Positions 16,649-24,539 of a stretch of 64,000 bases of DNA are shown piece after piece (position 1 is the stretch's first letter; every line of letters begins with the position of its first letter). Under the pieces are notes generated by a model. The model searched no databases, was not told the origin of the DNA, and saw only the letters and a program-made list of their open reading frames with translations. The stretch covers positions 1-64,000 of the forward strand of contig NZ_BBIQ01000020.1 of assembly GCF_000730565.1 (NCBI RefSeq). The letters run 5' to 3'. The translations under genes were made by a program, and so were the position numbers. Source of the stretch: Pseudomonas fulva NBRC 16637 = DSM 17717. Its GTDB lineage: Bacteria > Pseudomonadota > Gammaproteobacteria > Pseudomonadales > Pseudomonadaceae.

Positions 16649-18815
16649 GGGGCAAGCCTTTGGGTGGCGCAAGCGGTGAGTGGGGGTCGAGCAGGGATGA
16701 GCGGATAAAGTGCAGGTAGCTCTGGACACGGCGTAACACCGACGTGTCGAAGTGCCGCGCAAACGGCTCGTCGGTGGCCTGCACCCGGGAAATGGCATGG
16801 TCCACCGCCACAAGGGCACGCTCATGATTCCCGGCGCTGGGCTGCAAGAACAACCGCGCCAGGGCGCGGCCCATGACCCGGATAGCCTGGCGCCACGGCT
16901 GGGACTCGGCATAGGCCGGGTGCACGGGTGCCCGTGCCTGCTCCTTGCGCAGCTCGATGACCGCATGGCCGATTTCAAGCACGCTGAACATCCAGCCCAT
17001 CAACTGGCTTTGCACCTGCGGCTTGCCGGCCGCCAGGCCATAGGCCTGGTGCAGCAAGTCGCGCGTGCGGCTTTCGAAGGCCGTGCCGATGCCGCGCAGA
17101 CGCCCGCTGATAGCAAACAGCACTTGTTCACGCAGGGCCTGCTCCAGCCGGCTCCACAACCAGCGGCTATTGGGCGGCAGGATGATCGCGCCGGCAGCCG
17201 CGCACACGAACATGCCAACGACCATGGCGATGTAGTCGTTGATGAAGCTGTACGGGTCATACACCGTCAGGTTGTTGGGCACCGAGCCGATGGCGAAGAA
17301 CACCAGCAGGCCAATACCGTAGCCCGAGTAAGCCGGGCGCGACGAGAGAAACGCACCCAGCACGAACACCGGGGCCAGGACCATGCACAGCAAAGGGAAG
17401 CCGTCGATCCAGGGAAACACGAAGAAGGTTTCGAAAAACCCGATCACCGCGCCTATCGCCGTGCCGCACGCCATCTGGAACGACAGCCGCTTGGGGTTGG
17501 GCGAAGCCGCCGACAGCCCAGCGGTAACCGTGGCGATCAAGGTCATCATGGCGCCGCTTGGCCAGTCGCTGATCAGCCAGTAACTGCCCAGCAGCAACAG
17601 CACCGCTGCCGAGCGCAGCCCGGCTGCCAGGCATACCAGGGTGCTGGTCTGCGCCACGTAGGGTTCGTCCCACTGCTCTCGCGCGTGGTTGTGCACCGCC
17701 AGGGAGGCGTGGGTTTCGGCGTAGCTGTACATCTCGTCCACGAAGCGGTAGAGCAACTCGAACGCCGTGTGAAAATCCAGCAGGTCGGCTTCGCAGGGCG
17801 CGGTGGCCAGGTATTCGGCGCGCAAGCTGCGGACCTGGGCCTGCAACCCTTCGCGGTAGGCACCAAGCTCAAGGGTCAGGCGCAAGGCGTCGGCATCGGT
17901 CAACGCGCGTCCCACATAGGGTTCGAGCAGGTCGACGAGGGTGTGCAGGCCAGGCTCGATGGCGCTGACGATCTGCACGGGCCCACGTGCGCGAAGCCGC
18001 TCGATCAGGCGGTGCAGGGCGTTGAAGCGTGTGGTGATGGCCATGAATTCGCTGTTCATGCGTACCAACCGGCCACTGCGCCGCCGCATGTGCGGGTCCT
18101 CGAAGGCAGTGACGTTGCGCAGGCTTTCCAACCCCACCGCCTCGGCCACGAAGCGCACGTTGCTGCTTTCAAAACGCTCACGCTGGCTGTCGCCACGCAA
18201 GGCTTCGACCACCACGGCCGCGAACGCACCGAAACGCTGGTACAGGGCGTTGCGCATGGCAGCACTGGCCGATTGCGGCAAGATGGCGGCGCTGACGAAC
18301 GTGGACACCAGGATGCCCAAGGCAATCTCCAGCACTCGCCACACCGCTGCCATGAACGCCTGGTCCGGGTGCTGCAACACCGGCAGGCCGATCATCGCCG
18401 CCGTGTAGCCGGCAAGCACGAAGCCATACGCCTGAAAAGTGCGGTAGCGCATGGCGCCTGCCGAGCACAGGCCCACCCAGACGGCCAGGCTGGGCAGAAA
18501 CAGTTCGGTGTTCTGCGGGAACACGGCCATCAATGCGACCATCATCACAGAACCCGCCAAGGTGCCCAGCACCCGGTAGAAGCTCTTGGCGAACACATGC
18601 CCGCTTTGCGGCTGCATGACGATGAACACGGTGATCATGGCGGTGCGCGGCTGCGGCAACTCCAGGCGCATGGCCAGCCACAAGGTGATGAAGGCTGCAG
18701 CCAGCACCTTGAAGATGTACACCCAGGTGACCCCATCGGTCCGCACCCAGGCCTGGAAACCGCGCCGCCATTGCAGGCTCTGCAACCAGCGCAGGGGTAA
18801 ACCCCAGGTATTCAT
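16638..18815 (-). CDS. FUSC-family aromatic acid/drug exporter (AaeB-like)
   Basis: 725 residues. Two blocks of about six transmembrane segments, each followed by a soluble region, as in AaeB and fusaric acid resistance proteins. The FUSC signature RLELPQPRTAMITVFIVMQPQSGHVFAKSFYRVLGT is split over residues about 50-85, and the second membrane block reads DWPSGAMMTLIATVTAGLSAA. It is the inner-membrane pump of the operon lipoprotein-FUSC-DUF1656-HlyD. The start overlaps the lipoprotein stop by four bases. Substrates of relatives are aromatic carboxylic acids; that is inference here. Confidence 0.92.
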   Translation of the reverse strand: MNTWGLPLRWLQSLQWRRGFQAWVRTDGVTWVYIFKVLAAAFITLWLAMRLELPQPRTAMITVFIVMQPQSGHVFAKSFYRVLGTLAGSVMMVALMAVFPQNTELFLPSLAVWVGLCSAGAMRYRTFQAYGFVLAGYTAAMIGLPVLQHPDQAFMAAVWRVLEIALGILVSTFVSAAILPQSASAAMRNALYQRFGAFAAVVVEALRGDSQRERFESSNVRFVAEAVGLESLRNVTAFEDPHMRRRSGRLVRMNSEFMAITTRFNALHRLIERLRARGPVQIVSAIEPGLHTLVDLLEPYVGRALTDADALRLTLELGAYREGLQAQVRSLRAEYLATAPCEADLLDFHTAFELLYRFVDEMYSYAETHASLAVHNHAREQWDEPYVAQTSTLVCLAAGLRSAAVLLLLGSYWLISDWPSGAMMTLIATVTAGLSAASPNPKRLSFQMACGTAIGAVIGFFETFFVFPWIDGFPLLCMVLAPVFVLGAFLSSRPAYSGYGIGLLVFFAIGSVPNNLTVYDPYSFINDYIAMVVGMFVCAAAGAIILPPNSRWLWSRLEQALREQVLFAISGRLRGIGTAFESRTRDLLHQAYGLAAGKPQVQSQLMGWMFSVLEIGHAVIELRKEQARAPVHPAYAESQPWRQAIRVMGRALARLFLQPSAGNHERALVAVDHAISRVQATDEPFARHFDTSVLRRVQSYLHFIRSSLLDPHSPLAPPKGLPHAS

Positions 18816-20341
18816 GGGCGCTCACTCGGCTTGGCGTTGAGTAGGGCGAGAGGTGCTGGCGTGGCTGGCGGCGCCTGGCGTTCTTCGTCCGGCACATCCG
18901 AGCCGGCTTGCAGACCGCCGCCCAGCGCAGTCACCAGCGCGGCGTGAGCGATCAGGCGCGCGGCCTGCACCTGCTGCTGAACCTGCTGCTGACGAAACAG
19001 CAGCGTCTGCGCGTTGAGCACGTTCAGGTAGTCAGTTAAGCCCCGCTGGTAGGCGACCATGGCGATGTCGTAGGTTTTCTGCGCCGCGGCGACCGACTCG
19101 GCCGCAAAGTGCGCCTGCGCCTGCATCGACTCACGACGCACCAGCTGATCGGAGATGTCCTTGAGCGCGCCGATCACCGTCTGGTTGTAGCGCGCCACGG
19201 CCACATCATAGTCGGCGGCGGCGGCCCCCAGTTGCGCGCGCAGACGCCCGCCATCGAAGATCGGCAGGGTGACGGCCGGGCCGACGGTGTAGTTGAACTT
19301 GCGCCCGGTGAGAAATGCCAGCGGGCCGCCGCCGGTGGCCACGAAACCCAGGCTGCCGACCAAGTCCACGTTGGGGAAGAAGCCGGCATGGGCCATGTCG
19401 ATCCCCCGCGCTTGGGCCGCGACCTGCCAGCGGCTGGCGACCACATCGGGGCGCTGGCCGACCAGTTCGGCGGGTAGCCTGGAAGGCAGCGTCAAGGGTG
19501 CGGCAAGGGTCAGGCTGGGGCGCTGCAGCTGCGCGCCCTCCCCTGGCCCCTTACCCGCCAGGGCCGCCAGCTGATGAGTGGCCAGGGCGATATCCTCGTC
19601 CAAGCTGTCGAGCTGGCGATGGGTTTCCGGCAGCGGCGCCTGAGCCTGGCTGACCTCCAGATGAGTACCGATGCCAGCGTCCAGTCGACGCTGGGCCAGG
19701 TCCAGAATCTGCTCTTGCTGCGCCAGTTGAGCCTTGATGATGTCGCGCCGGGCGTAGTGCAGGCTCAGCTCGATGTACACGCTCACCACCGTGTGCTGCA
19801 GCTCCAACTGGGCCTGCCTGGCCTCTGCGGCCTGTCGATGGGCCTGGTCCACGGCCTGCTCGCTGGCATTGCGCTCGCGCCCCCACAGATCAAGGGCGTA
19901 GCTCAGGCCAAGGCTTGCGTTGTTATCCCAGGTGGTGGCACCGGACAAATCACCCGGGCCATAGAAGGGATCGTCAGGCCAATTGTGCCGGTTGAGCGTC
20001 GCCCGACCGGTACCTTGCAGGTGTTCGGCCGACTCGGCAAGGCCAGCCAGGGCCCGCGCTTGACGCACCCGTGCTGCGGCGATGGCCAGGCTGGGGTTGG
20101 CGGCCAGCGCCAGTGCTATCCAGTGATCGAGTTGGGGGTCGCGGTAGGCGCGCCACCATTGCTGGTCGGGCCAGTGGGCGTCGGCGGCGGCCTGCTCGAT
20201 GGCTGCACTGGGGCTCAGGGTGTTGGCTTGCAGCGTTTGGGTCTGCGGGGCAATGCCCCAGGTTCCGATACAGCCGCTCAAGGTGAGGGCAAGGGCACAG
20301 GCACTGAACGCTTGGAGCGTTCCGATGATGCAACGCGGCAC
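18812..20341 (-). CDS. Efflux outer membrane lipoprotein (NodT family), first gene of FUSC operon
   Basis: 509 residues from a GTG start at 20341. Lipobox LTLSGC (Cys24) followed by an OEP channel body: WWRAYRDPQLDHWI, LGLSYALDLWGRERN, and VGQRPDVVASRWQVAAQARGIDMA. It is a close functional counterpart of the channel encoded at 9691-11199, so two complete tripartite pumps lie almost side by side. The 190-base gap to the divergent LysR gene holds the likely shared promoter region. Confidence 0.92.
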   Translation of the reverse strand: MPRCIIGTLQAFSACALALTLSGCIGTWGIAPQTQTLQANTLSPSAAIEQAAADAHWPDQQWWRAYRDPQLDHWIALALAANPSLAIAAARVRQARALAGLAESAEHLQGTGRATLNRHNWPDDPFYGPGDLSGATTWDNNASLGLSYALDLWGRERNASEQAVDQAHRQAAEARQAQLELQHTVVSVYIELSLHYARRDIIKAQLAQQEQILDLAQRRLDAGIGTHLEVSQAQAPLPETHRQLDSLDEDIALATHQLAALAGKGPGEGAQLQRPSLTLAAPLTLPSRLPAELVGQRPDVVASRWQVAAQARGIDMAHAGFFPNVDLVGSLGFVATGGGPLAFLTGRKFNYTVGPAVTLPIFDGGRLRAQLGAAAADYDVAVARYNQTVIGALKDISDQLVRRESMQAQAHFAAESVAAAQKTYDIAMVAYQRGLTDYLNVLNAQTLLFRQQQVQQQVQAARLIAHAALVTALGGGLQAGSDVPDEERQAPPATPAPLALLNAKPSERP

Positions 20342-20532
20342 AGCTGCGATATCCCGAGGAAGAGGTGGAGGGGCTGGGCAATTCTAGGGGGCGGCCACAC
20401 TGGCGATAAGCGCTGATTCCTGCGAATCTTTGTTACTGAAACAGCGATAATCAGCCTTTGGTCGAACGCAACTTTTCATCCTGGTTGCGCGACTTCGTGA
20501 CACAATTTTGTCCTCTAGATCGAGAGTGACCC

Positions 20533-21462
20533 ATGGACACCCTGCAAAACATGCGTGCCTTCAGTTGCGTGGCCCAGCTCGGCAGCTTCACGGCCGCAGC
20601 GGGCCAGCTGGATACCACCACCGCCAACGTGTCGCGGGCCGTCTCCAACCTGGAAGCGCATCTGCAAACACGCCTGCTCAACCGCACCACCCGCCGCATC
20701 GCGCTGACCGAAGCCGGCAAGCGCTACCTGATGCGCTGCGAACAGATTCTGACCTACGTCGAAGAAGCCGAGGCCGAGGCCAGCGACGCCCATGCCCGCC
20801 CGGCCGGGCAGTTGAAGGTGCACTCGATGACCGGGGTGGGCCAGCATTTCGTGGTCGATGCGATCGCCCGCTACCGCGAATCGCACCCGGACGTGACCTT
20901 CGACCTGACCATGGCCAACCGCGTGCCCGACCTGCTCGACGAAGGTTACGACGTGTCCATCGTGCTGGCCACCGAGCTGCCGGACTCAGGCTTCGTGTCA
21001 CAACGGCTGGGCATCACCTACAGCATCGTCTGCGCGTCGCCGGCCTACATTGCCCGTCATGGCGTGCCGCAGAAGCCGGCCGATCTGCTCAAGCATGCCT
21101 GCCTGCGCATGGTCAGCCCGGTGATACCGCTTGAAAAATGGCTGTTCGATGGTCCCGAAGGCCAGGAAATGGTCAACATCACCAGCTCACCCTTCATGGT
21201 CAACACGGCCGATGCGATGCGCACGGCCATTCGCAGTGGCATGGGGGTGGGGGTATTGCCGATCTATTCGGCCATCGAAGGCTTGCGCAACGGCACCCTG
21301 GTGCGAATCCTGCCGCAATACCGGCTGCAGGAACTCAACCTGTATGCCATTTACCCGTCGCGCCAGTACCTGGACGCCAAGATCAAGACCTGGGTGGAGT
21401 ACCTGCGCAACTCGCTGCCGGAAATCCTCGCGGCCCATGAAGCCGACCTGAAAGCGCATTGA
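20533..21462 (+). CDS. LysR-family transcriptional regulator
   Basis: 309 residues, starting MDTLQNMRAFSCVAQLGSFTAAA, the common HTH of the large LysR subgroup with the AaeR/CrgA-like C-terminal domain. The HTH covers residues 1-60 (TTANVSRAVSNLEAHLQTRLLNRTTRRIALTEAG). Divergent from the FUSC-type efflux operon across 191 bases, the standard layout for a regulator of that operon. I could not find a convincing T-N11-A palindrome in the gap; a GCGATAA sequence occurs twice there. Confidence 0.92.
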   Translation: MDTLQNMRAFSCVAQLGSFTAAAGQLDTTTANVSRAVSNLEAHLQTRLLNRTTRRIALTEAGKRYLMRCEQILTYVEEAEAEASDAHARPAGQLKVHSMTGVGQHFVVDAIARYRESHPDVTFDLTMANRVPDLLDEGYDVSIVLATELPDSGFVSQRLGITYSIVCASPAYIARHGVPQKPADLLKHACLRMVSPVIPLEKWLFDGPEGQEMVNITSSPFMVNTADAMRTAIRSGMGVGVLPIYSAIEGLRNGTLVRILPQYRLQELNLYAIYPSRQYLDAKIKTWVEYLRNSLPEILAAHEADLKAH

Positions 21463-21533
21463 GCCACCACCGGCAAGGGTTGCAGCCTGCTGCGCACAAC
21501 CTGTAGCTTCAGGGTTTTGCCTTCAGGTGAACG

Positions 21534-22508
21534 ATGAAAAAGACCGTCCTTGCCTTCAGCCGGATCACCCCGGCCATGGCCGAGCGCTTGCAGCACGATT
21601 TCACCGTGATCATGCCCGATCCCAAACGCGGTGACGTCAACGCGCAGTTCAACGAAGCCCTGCCGCATGCCCACGGCCTGATTGGGGTGGGCCGCAAGCT
21701 GGGGCGTGCCCAGCTCGAAGGGGCTGGCAAGCTCGAAGTGGTGTCCAGCGTGTCAGTGGGCTACGACAACTACGACCTGGACTACTTCAACGAACGGGGC
21801 ATCGCCCTCACCAATACACCGGACGTGCTCACTGAAAGTACGGCCGACCTGGGCTTTTCCTTGATCATGGGCTGCGCCAGGCGGACCGCAGAGCTCGACG
21901 CCTGGACCAAGGCCGGCCATTGGCAGGCCAGCGTAGGGCCTGCGCTGTTCGGCAGTGACGTACATGGCAAGACCCTGGGCATCGTCGGCATGGGCAACAT
22001 CGGCGCCGCCATTGCGCGGCGGGGTCGTCTGGGCTTCAACATGTCGGTCATCTACAGCGGCAACAGCCGCAAGACGGCTCTGGAGCAGGAACTGGGTGCG
22101 CAGATGCGCAGCCTCGAGCAACTGCTGGGCGAAGCCGACTTCGTCTGCATCGTGGTGCCGCTGTCCGATGCCACGCGCCAGTTGATCGGCGCCCGCGAGC
22201 TGAAGCTAATGAAGCCCTCGGCGTTTCTGATCAACATCGCCCGCGGGCCAGTGGTGGACGAAGCAGCATTGCTCCAGGCCCTGCAGGACGGCACGATCCG
22301 AGGTGCCGGCTTGGACGTGTATGAAAAGGAACCCCTGACCGACTCCCCGCTGTTCAGCCTGCCCAATGCCCTGACCCTGCCCCACATTGGTTCGGCGACC
22401 GCCGAGACGCGCGAGGCGATGGCCAACCGCGCCATCGACAACTTGCGCGCGGCGCTGCTGGGCGAGCGGCCGAGGGACCTGGTCAACCCTCAGGTGTGGA
22501 AAGGCTGA
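21534..22508 (+). CDS. ghrB: D-2-hydroxyacid dehydrogenase (glyoxylate/hydroxypyruvate or 2-ketogluconate reductase type)
   Basis: 324 residues. The NAD(P)-binding motif GIVGMGNIGAAIARRG lies near residue 147; the catalytic Arg is in NIARGPVVDE, the Glu in LDVYEKEP and the His in LPHIGSAT. All catalytic residues of the family are intact. Relatives in Pseudomonas reduce glyoxylate, hydroxypyruvate or 2-ketogluconate to hydroxy acids. The ATG at 21534 is preceded by TTCAGGTGAACG. It is a single gene; a strong hairpin separates it from the convergent EamA gene. Confidence 0.9.
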   Translation: MKKTVLAFSRITPAMAERLQHDFTVIMPDPKRGDVNAQFNEALPHAHGLIGVGRKLGRAQLEGAGKLEVVSSVSVGYDNYDLDYFNERGIALTNTPDVLTESTADLGFSLIMGCARRTAELDAWTKAGHWQASVGPALFGSDVHGKTLGIVGMGNIGAAIARRGRLGFNMSVIYSGNSRKTALEQELGAQMRSLEQLLGEADFVCIVVPLSDATRQLIGARELKLMKPSAFLINIARGPVVDEAALLQALQDGTIRGAGLDVYEKEPLTDSPLFSLPNALTLPHIGSATAETREAMANRAIDNLRAALLGERPRDLVNPQVWKG

Positions 22509-22529
22509 GCACGGGCGTTGCTGAGCGCA

Positions 22530-22552
22530 CGGGCCGCCACCAGTGCGGCCCG
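22530..22552. terminator. Bidirectional terminator between convergent genes
   Basis: CGGGCCGC (22530-22537) pairs perfectly with GCGGCCCG (22545-22552) around a seven-base loop. It lies between the 2-hydroxyacid dehydrogenase and EamA stops. No strong T-run on either side. Confidence 0.6.
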
Positions 22553-22567
22553 GCTTCATGACCAGGC

Positions 22568-23470
22568 CTAGGCAGGCCGTGGCACCTCGGAACTACGCGC
22601 AGCCTTGGGTTTGCGAAACACCAGCACATTGCCCGCCATCACCGCCACCAGGCCAAGCAAGGCGGTGGGCGTCCATTGATAGCCTTCGACGGCCGCCGAC
22701 ACGTTCAGGGCCACCAGCGGGAAAAGCACCGTGCAGTAGGCCGCGCGTTCCGGCCCCATGCGACCGACCAAGGTCAGATACGCCGTGAACGCGATCACCG
22801 AGCCCGGCACCGCCAGGTAGAGCAGTGAGCCCACGTAGCGTGTGCTCCACTCCATCTCGAAGGGAATCCCACCCAACAGGCAGGCGATCGCCAGCATGCC
22901 TGCCCCATACGCCATGCCCCAGGCGTTGGTGGTCATGGGCTTGAGCCCGGCCGCCTGCTGCACGCTCGAGAGCATGTTGCCTGCCGAAAAACACAAGGTG
23001 CCGAGCAGTGCCAGGCCAAGGCCATAGAGGGTCTGGCGGCTGGCCGCATGGTGCGACAGCTCCGGCCAGAAGAGCAGGCCCAGGCCCAGCAAACCCAGGG
23101 CCCCACCGCCAAGTACATGCGGGGCTACCTGCCGGCCAAAAAACAGCCGGGCATTGATCGCGTTCCACAAGGTGGCGGTTGAGAACACCACGGCAATGAG
23201 GCCGCTGGCGATCCATTGGCTGGCGCTGAGAAAGCAGATGAAGTTGATGCAGAACAGGCACAACCCCTGGGCCAGGCAAATCTGGTGGCCGCGCCGCCCC
23301 ATGGGCTGCAGGCGCCGGGTGAGCAACAGCACGGCAAACAGGATCAGCGCTGCCAAGGCAAAGCGATAGACGATGGATACCGGGATGGCGACCCCACCCA
23401 GCTGGAATTTCAGGGCAATCCAGGTCGTACCCCAGATCAGCACGGTGAGCAGGTAGAGCGACAGGTTCAT
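22568..23470 (-). CDS. EamA/DMT-family transporter
   Basis: 300 residues from the ATG at 23470, which opens directly into the first helix (MNLSLYLLTVLIWGTTWIALKFQLG). About ten hydrophobic segments form two EamA repeats; the TWIALK and second-repeat features are those of the drug/metabolite transporter superfamily. An upstream in-frame start exists but adds a charged non-conserved leader. Divergent from an AraC regulator across about 180 bases; regulation by it is plausible. Substrate unknown. Confidence 0.9.
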   Translation of the reverse strand: MNLSLYLLTVLIWGTTWIALKFQLGGVAIPVSIVYRFALAALILFAVLLLTRRLQPMGRRGHQICLAQGLCLFCINFICFLSASQWIASGLIAVVFSTATLWNAINARLFFGRQVAPHVLGGGALGLLGLGLLFWPELSHHAASRQTLYGLGLALLGTLCFSAGNMLSSVQQAAGLKPMTTNAWGMAYGAGMLAIACLLGGIPFEMEWSTRYVGSLLYLAVPGSVIAFTAYLTLVGRMGPERAAYCTVLFPLVALNVSAAVEGYQWTPTALLGLVAVMAGNVLVFRKPKAARSSEVPRPA

Positions 23471-23651
23471 GGTGTGTTTCCTTTGGGCCGTCCACGGGTG
23501 TCCCGGCCAAGGCAGGCATGCCTGGGTACCGGGCATCGCCAGTATTTCGCTCGGTGTCCCTGCCCTGCTTGCATAAACTTGCGCTTTTGCGCATCAGGGC
23601 GCTGTCACCAGTCCTTGGCCGCAGTAGCATGTGCAGCAGAGGTAGGCCCCG

Positions 23652-24539
23652 ATGACGCCATTCACCCAGCTGCAAGTGTTCAATGTCATGCATGCATCAC
23701 CCAACGCCCGGCTGGAGCTCAGCGCGCACCTGGGCGATGGGCTGGCGGCTGCGCTGTGGCGCAACCGCGACGATGCCCGCGACTACCAGGCACCCAGCCA
23801 CCACACCCTCTCCTGCTACCTGGCCGACGGTACCGGCACCTTTCGACGCCAACGCCCGGCCGACAAAGGTGCTCCGGACAAGCTGTGCGTATTGCCGGCC
23901 GAGCACGAGTCGAACTGGGTGATTAACGGGGCCATCCGCATGGCCCACTTGTATGTGAGCCCAACGCAGTTTGCGCTGGGGTGCGTACGCCTGCTCGACC
24001 GGGAACCGCGGGCGCTGCAACTGCAGGAGGCGACCTTCCTGGACGACCCCGGGCAGGCCCTGCGCTTTCGCCAGTTGTCAGGCCTTGACTGGAACGAGCC
24101 GGCCGAGCGTTTGCTGGCCAGCAGCCTGGCGCACGAGATCGTCGACCACGCCGTGCTCAGCCAGGTGGGCCTGCGCCAAGGTCTGCGCCTGAAGGGCGGG
24201 CTGGCACCCAGCCAGCGCCGCCAGTTGATCGACTACATCGAGGCACACCTGGAGCATGCCCTTACCCTTGGCGAGCTGGCCGTGCGGTGCAACCTGTCCG
24301 AGTACCATTTCGCACGCATGTTTCGCGTGAGCTTCGGCTTGCCACCCCATCAATACCTGCTGGCCCGGCGCCTGCACCGGGCGTGCCTGCTGCTGCGGCT
24401 GGGCCATGCGCCCTTGGGCGAGGTGGCCCTGGCCTGCGGGTTCGCCAGTGCCAGCCATTTCAGCAATCGCTTCCGCCAGGTGCTGGCGGCCACGCCTGGG
24501 GAGTATCGCCAAGCCCTGGGCCGAAGGGCCGGTCGCTAG
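23652..24539 (+). CDS. AraC-family transcriptional regulator
   Basis: 295 residues. The C-terminal 100 residues carry the double helix-turn-helix of AraC proteins: LTLGELAVRCNLSEYHFARMF, then ACGFASASHFSNRFRQVL ending in TPGEYRQ. The N-terminal 180 residues are a regulatory domain of unknown ligand. Divergent from the EamA transporter, which is a likely target. The stop overlaps the stop of the convergent TonB receptor gene by four bases. Confidence 0.9.
   Translation: MTPFTQLQVFNVMHASPNARLELSAHLGDGLAAALWRNRDDARDYQAPSHHTLSCYLADGTGTFRRQRPADKGAPDKLCVLPAEHESNWVINGAIRMAHLYVSPTQFALGCVRLLDREPRALQLQEATFLDDPGQALRFRQLSGLDWNEPAERLLASSLAHEIVDHAVLSQVGLRQGLRLKGGLAPSQRRQLIDYIEAHLEHALTLGELAVRCNLSEYHFARMFRVSFGLPPHQYLLARRLHRACLLLRLGHAPLGEVALACGFASASHFSNRFRQVLAATPGEYRQALGRRAGR

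Noticed and set aside
20342..20532. LysR operator in the lipoprotein/LysR divergent gap
   Set aside because: Only a repeated GCGATAA and a weak TGTT-ACTGAAACA similarity are present; no convincing T-N11-A palindrome.
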